DNA from: Amblyomma americanum
Lineage: Eukaryota; Arthropoda; Arachnida; Ixodida; Ixodidae
Direction: 5' to 3'
Length of the DNA stretch: 64,000 nucleotides
Assembly (NCBI RefSeq): GCF_052857255.1
Contig: NC_135497.1
Coordinates: 346,658,799-346,722,798, forward strand
The notes beneath the pieces are model-generated. The model had not been told where the DNA came from. It saw nothing but the letters and a program-made list of their open reading frames with translations, and searched no databases. Made by a program: the position numbers and the translations under genes. Shown here piece after piece: positions 46,909 through 58,603 of the stretch (the stretch's first letter is position 1; every line of letters begins with the position of its first letter).

Positions 46909-46990
46909 CATCTGACGCGAGACCACTAGTCCTGAAGAAGACCGCACCGCGGTCGAAACGTTGATAAATAAAGGTCTCTGTAGAAGTGCC
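46909..46990 (+). ncRNA. Candidate hammerhead-ribozyme-like motif at PLE1 3' end
   Basis: CTGAAGA (fits CUGANGA) is followed by a hairpin GACCGC-ACC-GCGGTC, then GAAA. An outer GAGACC at 46919 can pair with GGTCTC near 46971. These are the core pieces of hammerhead ribozymes reported in Penelope-like terminal repeats. The stem III/cleavage-site part is not clearly resolved. The inverted copy (about 42105-42160) keeps CTGAAGA but lacks the stem-II hairpin. Confidence 0.4.
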
Positions 46991-47038
46991 CACTTCTCTT
47001 AAATCTTTATTCTGCGGAGCCAACGCAACCTACATTCG

Positions 47039-47040
<2 letters not shown>

Positions 47041-47130
<90 letters not shown>
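47041..47130. repeat. (AT)n microsatellite between PLE1 and Gypsy C
   Basis: About 90 bases of AT that end exactly at the TGTCACGTGC start of the Gypsy C LTR. Confidence 0.95.
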
Positions 47131-47133
<3 letters not shown>

Positions 47134-47276
47134 CACGTGCTGCGCATGGGCTCTGAAGAATAAAGAAGACGTGCGGCGGCTGGAAGTAGAAGAGAAAGTC
47201 AAGTAACCTGCCGCCGGCGCACCAGGCTCCTCTCGACCTGCCTTGTAAATATTGTTTGTAAATAGAACCTGTAACA
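47131..47276 (+). repeat. Gypsy C 5' LTR (146 bp)
   Basis: Begins TGTCACGTGCTGCGC and ends AACCTGTAACA. Three bases later comes TGGTGGAGGTGCTGGG, the primer-binding site shared with Gypsy B and D. Contains GAATAAAGAAG as a possible poly(A) signal. Confidence 0.93.
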
Positions 47277-47279
47277 GTG

Positions 47280-47297
47280 TGGTGGAGGTGCTGGGTC
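47280..47297 (+). promoter_or_regulatory. Gypsy C primer-binding site
   Basis: TGGTGGAGGTGCTGGGTC just inside the LTR. The first 11 bases equal those in Gypsy B and D. Confidence 0.65.
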
Positions 47298-47367
47298 GAT
47301 CATCACGGATCCCTCTCGCAACCGCTGCAGCCGAAGAATCGCCGGATTGTTACCGTTGCCCGTGCAA

Positions 47368-48578
47368 ATGCCCAAGGAAGCCGACGCACGTCCGACCGGC
47401 GCCGCAACGCCCGCTTGGCAGCACTACCGTGAGCCGCGGACATTTTCCGGGAAGGCTGGCGAAGACGTGGATGATTGGCTCACCAATTACAAGCGGGTGA
47501 GCAAATACAACGGCTGGGATGCCACTCTTCAGCTGGCCAATGTCGTCTTCTTTCTCGATGGCACCGCGCTAACTTGGTTCGAAAACCATGAGGCATCAAT
47601 AACAAGTTGGGACCGCTTCATGGAAGAGCTCCGCAGCTGCTTCGGGGATACTGTTGCCAAACGAAAATGCGCTGAGCAGTCTTTGCTTCAGAGAGCGCAA
47701 GTGCCTGGAGAGACCTGCACGACTTACATAGAAGAGGTCTTGAAGCTGTGCAAAGTCGTTAATCCCAGTATGTCCGACGAAGATCGCGTTGGTCATCTCC
47801 TCAAGGGCATCGCAGAGGACGTCCACAGCTTTCTTATTAGTAAAGAAAATTTAGACTCGCCTACGGATATCATCAAGCATTGCCGCACCTTTGAAGCTCT
47901 AAAACTGCATCGAATTACTCCCAAGTTCGGTCGCCTGCCTAACGTCACCACCGTCGCCAGCGTGGATTTCCACGAGCCTGTGAATGCGGCGACTCTCCCT
48001 GACGTCATTCGTCAAATCGTGCGTGACGAACTCTCCCGGCATCAAGATCTTGCGCGCCGCAGTGAGGTCCCGCATGGGAGCTGTTCTCTGCAGGCGGCTC
48101 CCGCCTACCGCTTCTCCTCTTGGAGTTTGTCTGCCCAGGCCCCTACCAGTGCTACTCGCATTGATTACAGCGACGCTCCCCGGATCACCCGCCCCGGCCC
48201 CAGGGCGCCAGCTCATCCGCAATGCCACCTGCGGCAGCCGGAGTACGATGGTCGTTTCGACACTGGCTACGAGGAGTGTTATCCCGAGTGCCCCCCGACC
48301 CACCACTTTGTTACCGCTGTGGTATGATCGGTCACATCTCTAGATTCTGCCGTCACCGGGGCCAGTTTTCCCGCTCCCAGCGCCAATGGTCGAACCCTCG
48401 CCTGAGTTTCAATGCGCCTGTTCATGACCGTGTCTTCACATCGTCTCAGCGCCCATCCAGTTACGCGCCACCACGGAACGACTCCCCTGCCTCTGACCGA
48501 AGTCTGACTCCACCTCCGCACCGCTCTCGCCGCTCGCCTTCCCCCCAAAGTCGTTCCCCACAGTCCCCGGGAAACTAG
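47368..48578 (+). pseudogene. gag: Gypsy C gag
   Basis: The ATG at 47368 (MPKEADARPTG) starts a frame to 48327 with the capsid region TFSGKAGEDVDDWLTNYKRV and LANVVFFLDGTALTWFENHE. A frameshift near 48260-48300 passes to a second frame (to 48578) that holds the zinc knuckle CYRCGMIGHISRFC at about 48311-48352 and a Ser/Pro/Arg-rich tail. One frameshift is the only visible defect. Confidence 0.87.
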
Positions 48579-48619
48579 CGTGTGCGGCCGATGGAGGTGC
48601 GGTCGCCGGATCATCGATA

Positions 48620-49705
48620 GTGCCAATTCCTCTGCCCATTGTTATGTTAAGGAACCGCCTTGAAGTTTTAGTGGACGGTATTTGCGTCATGGCCTTAGTG
48701 GACACTGGTGCCATGGTGTCAGTGATGAGTTCAACTTTCAAGAACCGTCTGGGTCGTAAAATAATGTTCGCTTGGGATCGTGCTGTTATATTCCGGGGTG
48801 TAGGGGGAGAATCATTGGTTCCGATTGGTATTTGTTTTGTGAATGTAGTGATCGCTGGCCACATGTTCCGAACTGAATTCACGGTGCTCCCTCGTTCTAC
48901 GCATGACATCATCCTCGGTATTGACTTTTTGCACCAGTGCGGCGCTACTCTCGACTTCCGCAGTGGTGGCATATCGTTAAGTCCTGGCCTTCGGTCCGCT
49001 CTCATAAAAGACTCGCCAGTGGTTGCCCAAGTGTTTTCTGTCTCTGAAGATACCGTCGTTCCAGCAATGTCTGCCATATTCGTTCCAGTTGTGTCCTCGA
49101 GCACGATTTCTGATGCCTTCGATGCTGTGGTGGAACCTTGTTCCCTTAACTGTGCAAAGAAAAGTGTGCTAGCACCCCGCAGCGTCGTCCATGTGACCAA
49201 GGGCCATGCCACTCTTTGGACTGTCAATCATTCCAACGAACCTGCAGTATTGCCATATGGTTTAAAACTTGCTGGCTTTGAAGAACGTTTTTCTGTACCA
49301 GTTGCCGCGATCACTGACAACGTGTCTCGTCCAACTAGACGCCGCGATCTGAGCGACTCTCAATTCCTAGCCATGGTCAACAAATCCCTACCCACTAGCG
49401 ACCGCCAGGTACTAGTGGCCGTTCTTATGAAGCATGCGGACGTGTTTGACTTTGGTCGCGACCAACCACCGCCGATTCCAGCTTCCCGTACCCATCACAT
49501 GATCAATACTGGATCTGCACAGCCGATTCGTCAGAAGCCATACCGCGTCTCGCCTTCCGAACGTCAGATAATCGATGAACAAGTCCGTGACATGTTGCAC
49601 CGCGGCATCATTCAGGAATCTTCAAGCCCGTGGGCTGCTCCAGTGATCCTTCTCAAAAAGAAAGATGGCACTTGGCGATTTTGTGTCGACTACCGCCGGC
49701 TTAAC
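48620..49705 (+). pseudogene. pol: Gypsy C protease and N-terminal RT, truncated
   Basis: An open frame with protease motif LVDTGAMVSVMSS near 48700 and IILGIDFLHQCGA near 48910. A linker follows, then RT through QKPYRVSPSERQIIDEQ (49535) and RFCVDYRRLN (49677-49705). The next base is the end of the inverted LTR, so the RT palm with the catalytic Asp pair is missing. Up to the cut the frame has no stop, indicating a young element at the time of rearrangement. Confidence 0.88.
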
Positions 49706-49848
49706 TGTTACAGGTTCTATTTACAAATAATATTTACAAGGCAGGTCGAGAGGAGCCTGGTGCGCCGGCGGCAGGATACTTGACTTTCTCTTCTACTTCC
49801 AGCCGCCGCACGTCTTCTTTATTCCTCAGAGCCCATGCGCAGCACGTG

Positions 49849-49851
<3 letters not shown>
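49706..49851 (-). repeat. Gypsy C inverted LTR (146 bp)
   Basis: Reverse complement of the 5' LTR, same length, with 3 differences by hand comparison. Its 3' end (TGTAACA, minus strand) joins RT and its 5' end (TGTCACGTGC) faces the (AT)n tract. Confidence 0.93.

Positions 49852-49931
<80 letters not shown>
49852..49931. repeat. (AT)n microsatellite right of Gypsy C
   Basis: About 80 bases of AT directly after the inverted LTR. Confidence 0.95.
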
Positions 49932-49936
<5 letters not shown>

Positions 49937-50070
49937 AAGGGGGTTTGTACACAAATAAGTCAGGGGACAGATTTCACGGCGGGCGACACAAAACGACGAG
50001 CAGGACAGCGAGCAGCGCCCACGGCCATTTCAAAAAAACCAAGCAATCTCGTGCAGCGCGGCGAAACTTC

Positions 50071-50075
<5 letters not shown>
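49932..50075. other. 144-bp unassigned segment between two AT tracts
   Basis: Begins GTGAAAGGGGGTTTGTACAC and ends GGCGAAACTTCGTC. It is probably a fragment of a repeat end (it resembles a Penelope-type terminus only loosely). No gene. Confidence 0.4.

Positions 50076-50156
<81 letters not shown>
50076..50156. repeat. (AT)n microsatellite at PLE2 left end
   Basis: About 80 bases of AT adjoining the PLE2 inverted terminus. Confidence 0.95.
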
Positions 50157-50159
<3 letters not shown>

Positions 50160-50539
50160 ATAAAAAGTGATTTCTGGCAGCTGATTGGTCAATGTAGTAT
50201 TAAATCAACAAAAATTGAAAAACATAACAGGATTTATTTCACGACGTTTCGGCTGGAGGACCAGCCTTTTTCGAGTGTAGCAAAGCGTGTGAAACACGCA
50301 GCTTTTATAGAGCCTGCGCGAGGTACAAAGTTACAGCAAGGCGCGAGTTCAAACAGCTAGAGGGGTGGATGAGACCAGGAAGAAAAATAAATTTACAAAG
50401 AAAGAGAGAAACGGTGACAATCTAAAAAGGCGATATCCTAACCTGAATGCAGGTGTTCTAAAGGGTGCGAAAAAATTTTTGTTTCTTCTGATCGGGCACA
50501 GGTTACTTAAGATAGAAAAGAATTCTGCGTTACTAACCT

Positions 50540-51640
50540 AGCAGAAGGAAAGATATAATCATAATACCAGCGGATAAGGGAGTTGGTATATTTGTCATGA
50601 AGAGCGAGAAATACATTGAAGAAGGCTTGAGACAACTCTCTAACATTTGTTTCTATCAGCGTCTAGAAGCAGACACAACTCCACAATATTAACAATTTAT
50701 AGCAGAGACTCTCCATCAACTTACGAAGAATGAAGACGTATCGCTACGGTTATCTAAAGCCCTCACGGCATTACACCCGTTGCCAGGCCGATTCTACATG
50801 CTACCGAAAATCCACAAAAAGAATAATCCTGGCCGCCCTATAGTATCCGGCATCGGCACGATTACAGAACCAATTTCCAATTACATTGACACACTAATTG
50901 GACATATTTCAACCACACACCCATCCTACATACATGACCAAAACCATTACATTCTCGAAATAACAGGTCTCAAACTTCCGAACGGAGCCTTCTAGGTAAC
51001 AATAAATTTCTCTCTCTACACAAACATTCCTCATTCCGATGGCATAAAATCTCTGATCGAAGTGTATGAACAACACAGAAAGTAGGAATGCCCTGCTCCA
51101 CGTGTTTTAGAAATACTGGCGAAAATCGTACTCGAATATAACAACTTCGAATTCAGTAATGAACATTATTTACAAATTAACGACACAGCCACGGGCACAA
51201 CAATCGCCCCCACCTACGCCAAAATCTTCATGCATAGTACTGAACCTAAATTATTGCAAGCTTACCCCATTAAGCCCATAAAGCTGTACAAACAATACTT
51301 GGATGACATTTTAACTTGAGCTGAAACAGGGCAAGAAGTCATTCATTTGATTCAACACTTCAATCTCGTCTCGTCCACTCTAATATATCTTTCAGTTACA
51401 CGTCCTTCCCACCACAATTAACTTCCTAGATGTCTAGATTTCGGTAAACGAAGGCTCACATACCACCGGTGTATATAGAAAACGGACGGACCGATATCAG
51501 TACCTACAGTTCAAAAGCTGCCATCCTGGTCTCTCTAAAACAAGCATCCCATACTTTCAGGCACATTGATTTAAAAGATTATGTTCCCAAGATGAGGACT
51601 TCGTAAAAAATTCCAAACGCATGCGAGAAGTTCTCAATAA
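50540..51640 (+). pseudogene. PLE2 reverse transcriptase remnant
   Basis: IIPADKGVGIFVMKSEKYIE (about 50562), GRFYMLPKIHKKNNPGRPIV (50788) and YIDTLIGHISTTHPSYIHD match PLE1 RT. A catalytic YLDDI is visible near 51296-51312. Stops occur at several points, including just before QFIAETLHQL and after LPNGAF. Confidence 0.8.
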
Positions 51641-51659
51641 GCAACGATACCCCCTTCCC

Positions 51660-52136
51660 TTCCGCCGTTGACAACGATGCCATTCAAAGGGCATCTAAAC
51701 TCAACCGCGAGAAAATAATGGAGGGACGTCGATACAGCGAGGACACAGATCATCGGACAAATCTCGTGCATACCTTCACCAGTAACCCGCCTAACATAAA
51801 GAAAATCCTCAAAAAACATTTCAACATTCTCGAAAAAAGCGAGCGCCTCGCCAAAATTTTTACTGCTCCCCATCACGCAGTCTACACAAGACCAAAAAAC
51901 ATTCGAAATATTCGGATATCCTACCCCTACCAAACCTTCCCTTGTCAAAACACTTTGAGAAAAATCACTTATTTGACACAATTAAGTTAACAGTAATACA
52001 GGGTGGTTTCCACAACACCCGGGAAAGTGAGCAACGCGAGTCGTACTTTATTTACAAATTTGAAACAATTCTTCACTGCAATAATGAAAGACCGGGTGTA
52101 TTGTCCTCTATCCGCCCCTTGCAGAGCCAGTGCTGA
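51660..52136 (+). pseudogene. PLE2 linker and GIY-YIG C-terminus remnant
   Basis: The frame 51718-51990 aligns with the PLE1 linker (NLVHTFTSNPPNIKKILKKH). The endonuclease core with its Cys and Tyr motifs is deleted, and the C-terminal QRESYFIYKFETI (52035 onward) survives. It cannot encode an active endonuclease. Confidence 0.75.
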
Positions 52137-53177
52137 CCTTGCGAGTGCCGGCTTCACATACCTCAGTCCTTTCTCCCCAGGGGCATCTTTTTCAAGCTTC
52201 GTCCATCCACTTACACATCCCCCACCCCACCCCTATCTTCCCGGTTCGACCGCCTTACCGGGCGCGGTGCAATTGAAGACAATTCGCTCAAACGCTCCCG
52301 CCATTCACATTTACCCCCCACACGACACTTTCCCTAACTCGGATGGGTTGCCGCCTTTTTTCTTTCGTTTGTGTGTGTGTGTGTGTGTTTGCGCGTGTGT
52401 TTTTTCATACACAGTGCACGTGTGTCTAGCTAAGCTCACAGCGCCGCTGATTCCGCCTTGACTCTTCGTGCGAAAGAGACTACAGATGATGGAAGTCTCC
52501 TGCCTGTCTGGATTTAATTCTGTTTATTTGTTTACTCTTTTTGGCCGGCGGCGCGCGAGTGCATGGATCTCTAATTCCTATCTGTTCGGCAATTCCGCCA
52601 CCGTCTGTTTCTGTGCACCTTACTCGCCGCCGCTGTGTTGTTGCCTTGAGGGGTGCCTACTCTCCCCTCCCGCTTCTTGTTTTCCTTTTTGTAGCGAGAG
52701 CTGCATTACGGTAGCATTTCGAGCCATCAGCGTGGTGGCGCCGTGGCGGTGGCGGTGCCGCCACCCTGTGGCTGCGCCGTTACGCTGTAAAGTTGCTGAC
52801 GTGGTGCGTAGCAGCTGCCGGCGGCGCAGCGCCGTGCCTGATCACGTGGTTGATCATGTGGTTGGTCAAATGACCAAGTTCCACTCGGCCATCTGTAGCT
52901 ATCACGTCACTCCAGGTTTTACAAGAGCTAAACCACCACCAATTTTTTCTTTTTTTCTTTTTTTCATCCGGCTCCCCGCGGCTGCTCGATGGGCGGCGGG
53001 CGTCAGCGCGTTTTCCTTTTTCTCTTTTTTTTTCTCTCTTTCTCCGGTTTCTAATATTTTTTTTTCTTTTCAGACGAACTTGTTTCCAGCATTCGGTTGC
53101 TTGTTGTTTTTTGTTCATGTGTCGGACATGTGTGCCAATGCCATCTCCTTAAGAAGAGGAAGAAGATCGCTGTAACT
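52137..53177 (+). other. PLE2 3' noncoding region
   Basis: T- and C-rich, with a (GT)n run. Apparent frames of up to 235 residues are low-complexity and have no domain. Confidence 0.55.
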
Positions 53178-53250
53178 TCAGTCTTGGGAAAAGACTGGCT
53201 CTGTCCGAAACGTCGACTCAAAATAAATCCCTGTGTAAATGAAGCGTTTC
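53178..53250 (+). ncRNA. Hammerhead-like 3' terminus of PLE2 (weak)
   Basis: GGAAAAGACTGGCTCTGTCC forms a short imperfect hairpin followed by GAAACGTCGACTC and AATAAATCC, in the same layout as the PLE1 terminus. The CUGANGA core is degraded, so this is weaker than the PLE1 candidate. Confidence 0.3.
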
Positions 53251-53282
53251 TCAACTCTGCGTTTTACCTCCATACGTGTGTG

Positions 53283-53613
<331 letters not shown>

Positions 53614-54075
53614 TCAGTCACTATAGAATGAGCAAACGACCAGTGACAACGTATTTTAAAGCGAAGGTTCACAAGGCTAGTCAACACCGCGCTTCGCGCG
53701 AGCCGGCCTATCTTCGATCACGAGTGACGTCACGCACGGCGCAGGTGGCCGCTACCGACTCCGTCGCCTGACCTTTCGTTTCTCTCTCTTTCTGGAGTTG
53801 GCCTTGAGCTGCGGTGCAGTGCGGACGTGCGTCGCAAGGGCTCCGCAGATTTTTACTTCCCCGGACCTTCTCAACCCACAAGGCCCCCAGATTTTGGCAG
53901 TAGCTTAAAGGAAACACAAGCTGGACCACTGGGACACCGAATTCAAGACGGTGGTACCAATTTTTGGTTTTTTACCGGAGTTGGAAGATTCCAGGTGGCC
54001 GAGCGGGCGCAAGGCCTAACGAGGCTTAGTTCGACTACGGCGCTCGCGGGCAACCCGGCTCGCCCCGAGGCGACG

Positions 54076-55552
54076 ATGCAGCCCGGTACGGGTCCCCGCC
54101 CCACGAATTACCCTAGTTTTGAACCGACAACGAGCAGATCAGCCCAGAATTTATTGGAAGCCCAGGAAATGGACTAGGACTACCTCGACGCCACCGACTA
54201 CGAGAACTCGGCAGACGGGGAAATCGAAGATGCCGCCATGCGAGAACAGCAACAAGACGCCCCAAGGCAAGACGAAGCAAATTGGGAATTGGCCCTGTCC
54301 AAACGCCAAAAGAAACGCCAACGGAAGAACGAACGGAACACTCCCGGGAATTTTCCACCGACCGCTCAAGGTGACCTCGGCGGAAAAACCCCGGCCAATG
54401 CTCCGTCGGCAGCTGCTGCGACAGCTGACGCTACTTCGAACAGCGACGGGAAGGGAGCGCCGCGGCGGCCTAGGCCGAGGCTGCCACCACTCCCCAAAGA
54501 CGATTTCAAGATCATTCTGCGACCGAAGGGACTTGCAGTCAAGTCGCTCCAGACTCACCAAGTAGCCCGCGCCGTAGCGGTAGCATGCAACCACGAATGT
54601 AAAGGAGAAGATCTGATCATGAGGCTTCGCACCGGTTCCAACATCATAATACTGAGCACGGCAAGCGAGATGGCCGCCCAACACGTGAGACGCATTTCCA
54701 GTCTCACTTTGGCGGAAAGCTCATACGAAGTAAATGCTTACGTGGCAGCCCCGGAAGACACTCGCCGCGGTGTGATACACGGAGTGGACCCCGGACATCG
54801 CCGGAAGAATTGAAAGCCAACCTACGAGTGCGCACTCAAGGAGTTAAAACCCACAGCGCTCGAATGCTAGGACAATACAAGTCGGCCGTCATCACCTTCG
54901 ACGGTCCCATAGTCCCGAAGCAAGTCATCTATTACGGAGGCGAGATGTGGTGCTACCCGTATTGCCCCACGCGGCAGGTATGCTACATCTGCTGTCAACA
55001 AGGCCATCGGTCAGACGTGTGTCCGAATCCGGAAGCCAAGGCGTGCAAGCAATGCGGCACGCAATTCCGGCGGAGGACCACCAATGCACACCCAAATGCT
55101 TGATCAGCGGCGGCAGCCACGTCACCGGAGCCAAGGAGTACAAGGACAAACTGAAAAAGACTAGAGAACTGCGCAGCAACCATGGCGGCAGCGGAGGCGG
55201 TGGCGGCAGCCACGACACCAGACGATGCAGTCGGGACGACCGTGGAAAGAATCCGCGGTGGTTCAGCTCTGAGGGAAAGACATCACGGAGCCGTTCGAGA
55301 TCCCGGGCGTCACGGAGCCGGTCGAGGAGCCGTTCACGGTCCTTCCCGCCCCTGGTGCCCCTGGTTGGCCAGCAACAACAGCAGCAAAAGCAGAAGAAAA
55401 CCGCAAGGAACACCGGAGTCAAGGTGAGCTGGGGAGCAGGAAATCATTGGTTTGCTTCGCACTCTGGTGGGGAAGCTAAACAGAACACAAATACAACAAC
55501 AATAACGCGCCCAAGCAGCAGGAGGACGCGAACAAAGTTATCACAGCCCTAA
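54076..55552 (+). pseudogene. LINE C ORF1 (gag-like RNA-binding protein)
   Basis: The ATG at 54076 (MQPGTGPRPTN) starts the frame. It has an amber stop at 54175-54177, then is open to 54813, where a single-base loss near 54795 shifts to the next frame. A knuckle CYICCQQGHRSDVC with a second Cys pair (CKQCGTQ) lies near 54980-55060. A second shift near 55065 leads to a Ser/Arg-rich and Gln-rich tail ending at 55552. ORF1 proteins bind element RNA. Confidence 0.82.
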
Positions 55553-55887
55553 GACGCGAACTAGAGCTAGCCCGTGTCAGACAGAGCGAGCTAGAACGCC
55601 AGGTAGCCGAGCTCACGAAGGCAGTTAGGGAACAGAGACCAAACAGCCCTCGGCAGCCGCAACCCGAGCAAATCTAAATGCTACCCTCGCCGCAAGCAGG
55701 CAATGAGGATTTCAACAACTTCAAAGCTGAAATGCAGCAGATGATGCAACAGATGCAACTGCAAATTATAGAGATACGGAGCTCAATCCGCAAGCGAAAA
55801 TTCACTGAGAATATTAGAGAGAAGGCGTATCACCGTCCCACACTGGCGGCCCTCGCCAACACGACAACAACCAACACGGAAGCTTAA
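55553..55887 (+). pseudogene. LINE C ORF1 C-terminal coiled-coil remnant
   Basis: Sequence reads ELELARVRQSELERQVAELT, then NNFKAEMQQMMQQMQLQIIE, with heptad-like hydrophobic spacing suggesting coiled coil. It ends at a stop at 55885-55887, just before ORF2. The assignment to ORF1 is inferred from position. Confidence 0.55.
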
Positions 55888-55902
55888 ACATGGCCAACAA
55901 AA

Positions 55903-57067
55903 CTTAAGCAAACAAGAAAACCTAGAAATTTGGCAATGGAACTGCAGAGGCTACAGGAGGAAGCACGACCTACTTCAACAGTGCATCAACACACAGCAAA
56001 CGCCACCCGACATTATAGTGCTTCAGGAAATGGCCATCATCCCAACCCTAGGAGGATACACGTGCTACGAAACCCAGGAAAAAGGAAGGACGGCAATCCT
56101 AGTCAACAAAATGATCATAGCCATAAGCTACGACAGGATAGCTGAAACGGACATAGAGCACCTGATCATAGAAATTATTCCACAGAAACAGAGGAAAAGG
56201 GGCAGCATTTTCATCGTTAATACCTACAGCCCACCGAAACAGAGGAAAGCCAAATTCCAAGAGCTTTTTCAAGGCGCCAGCAAACTGGCAAAGGGCAACA
56301 CGCTAGTCGTCTTAGGCGATTTTGATGCCCGGGATAAAAGGTGGGGATACAAGAATTTCAATGTTAAAGGAAAGACATTAGCGGAAGCGGCAGAAACTGC
56401 AGGCTACAATTTAATCACAGACCCAGAGACTCCGACCACAATAGGCAACAGTGTCAGAACCGACACCTGCCCGGACCTCACCTTTATTAAGGGTCCGGGA
56501 CAGGCGCAATGGGAAAACCTGATGAAAAATCTGGGGAGTGACCACTACATAATCAAAACCCAAGTGGCCTCAGACCGACTTAAGCGGCAACTAGGCACGG
56601 CTAAAATCACAGACTGGAACGCCTTTCGAGAAGCATGCGACGAACACCTCATCAAAGGAGGGATTCAGTCGATTGAAGAATGGGGAAACATACTCAAGCA
56701 AAGGCAGAATGAGCACACCAAAGAGATCAAGAGAACAACACAGACACCCGAAGTAGACGCCAGGCTCCTTAGGCTATTGGAAGCCAGACGTGGTCTAATC
56801 AAGAGGTGGAAGAAGCAGAAACACAACAGGAAGCTCAAACTTAAAATAGCAGAAATTACAACGAAAGCAGAGGAGTACGCAGTAAAGTTGGCGAAAACGA
56901 ACTGGCAGCAATTGAGTGACTCCCTCAACTGAACTCTGAGCACAGCTAGGACATGGCATATCCTGAAAGCGCTCATCGATCCGACGAAAACCAAAGCAGA
57001 AAACAATAAAGCAATATACCGATTAATCCACCAGTTCGAAGGAACCGATGAGGAACTCCTGGACAAA
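55903..57067 (+). pseudogene. LINE C ORF2 endonuclease domain
   Basis: APE-type target-nicking endonuclease. LEIWQWNCRGYRRKHDL opens ORF2 near 55921, IIVLQE near 56008, VVLGDFDARDKRWGY near 56308, SVRTDTCPDLTF near 56452 and LGSDHYI near 56534. All expected motifs (WNCRG, LQE, GDF, PDL, SDH) are present. The frame is open to a TGA at 56930-56932 and then continues in the same frame into RT. The start of ORF2 is not a clear ATG. Confidence 0.85.
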
Positions 57068-58603
57068 GTGCGCATCAAGTGCTTCGGGGACACAAACCCG
57101 AGAACCTATGCAAGAGATTATAGGGGGAAAGTAAAACCAAACCTAGATAGACCCATCACACGAGAAGAAGTCTATGCAGCAATTCGAAGCACAACTAGAA
57201 ATACGTCGGCGGGTGCGGACAAAATCAACAACGCACTCATTCGCAACCTCAGTGCGGAGCTAGTCGCAGAATTAACCGATTTCCTCAACAAGCACTGGGC
57301 AGCGGAGACCGTTCCCCAGGATTGGAAGCATGCAGAGGTGGTTATGATTCCAAAACCGGGTAAAAAGCTACAAATCGAAAACCTAAGACCCATCTCCCTC
57401 ACATCGTGCCTCGGAAAGCTGTACGAAAGAGTGGTAACATTAAGGCTGCAACAATACATGGAGGATCACGAACTCTATCCCCACAGTATGTTCGGATTCA
57501 GGGCGAAGCTGTCGACCCAAGACGTACTTCTACAAATCAAAGGAGTTCTAAGTAACGTCCCTAGGGACGGAGAGAACGTAATAATGGCACTGGATATGAA
57601 AGGAGCTTTTGACAACGTAAGCCACGAAGCTATCCTGACAGGACTGGACGACCTGAATTGCGGCAGGAGGGTCTTCGGTTACGTCAAAGCTTTCCTCTCA
57701 GATAGAACAGCGACGATAGGACTGGGAGAACTCCGCTCGGAGAAGTTTCACACCCCCAACAAGGGAACTCCCCAGGGCTCGGTCATCTCACCTACGCTTT
57801 TTAACGTTGCAATGATCAGCCTTGCAAAACAACTTAAGGAAGTCGAAGGAATACATCATGCCATGTATGCCGACGACATCACCATCTGGACAAATACGGG
57901 CTCACTAAAAGAAAAGGAAGAAAGACTACAGGAGACCGCGAACTGCGTAGAGAACTACGTAAAAGCGACAGGGGTAGCATGCTCCACCGAAAAATCAGAA
58001 CTGCTCAGAGTCTGGAGAGGGAAACAAAACGGCACAGTCCCGAACAGCGACGAGCTTAGGCTCAACGTCTACCTAGAGGGAAAACCCATACCAGAGAAAA
58101 CACTCATAAGAATCTTGGGCATGTGGATACAATCAAACCAACGGTGTACACATGCACTTGCTCTACTCAAAGCTTCCACCCTACAAGTTGCCCGCATGAT
58201 CACGCGCGTCTCCCATAAACGCTCGGGCATGCGAGAAGAAGACACGCTAAAGCTGGTCAGGATCCTGGTGATCAGCCGAGTCACCTACAGTCTTCCATAC
58301 TACAACCAAATCAAAAGCGAAATCCAACAGATTGATGCGATTATACGCAAAGCATACAAAACAGCCCTCCATCTACCGCAATGCACATCCACAGAGAAGC
58401 TTTTAGCACTAGGACTTCATAACAACTTTGAAGAACTGAGAGAGGCACAACACGTCGCCCAGTTGCAGAGACTACAGCAGACTCTGTCTCGCAGGGAGCT
58501 TCTGCAGAAGTTGGGATGCAAAGAACAAATACAAGAAATGCAGCGAACCGCGACTATCCCGGACGGCATACGGGGCACAATTAGAGTGGCCCCATCCCCA
58601 TGA
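57068..58603 (+). pseudogene. LINE C ORF2 reverse transcriptase
   Basis: A 511-residue open stretch with RPISLTSCLGKLYERVV near 57388, ALDMKGAFDNVSHEAIL near 57588, GTPQGSVISPTLFNVAM near 57765 and the catalytic YADDITIW near 57867. This is the complete fingers-palm-thumb region and looks undamaged. The frame ends at 58601-58603, after which a shift is needed to reach RNase H. Confidence 0.9.

Larger units (their letters stand above)
47131..49851 (+). mobile_element. Gypsy C: 3'-truncated Ty3/Gypsy element closed by an inverted LTR
   Basis: A 5' LTR, primer-binding site, gag, protease and the first part of RT run on the plus strand. RT is cut at 49705, and a full-length LTR in the opposite orientation follows (49706-49851). 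Both outer ends are therefore the same LTR 5' end (TGTCACGTGC), and both abut (AT)n tracts. The rest of RT, RNase H, integrase and the normal 3' LTR are missing. Confidence 0.93.

Noticed and set aside
49780..50163. Long Tyr-Ile-rich frames across (AT)n tracts
   Set aside because: Pure translation of AT microsatellites; not coding.
52003..53175. Open frames up to 235 residues downstream of PLE2
   Set aside because: Low-complexity T/C-rich 3' region of a Penelope element, with no domain and no conservation in PLE1.
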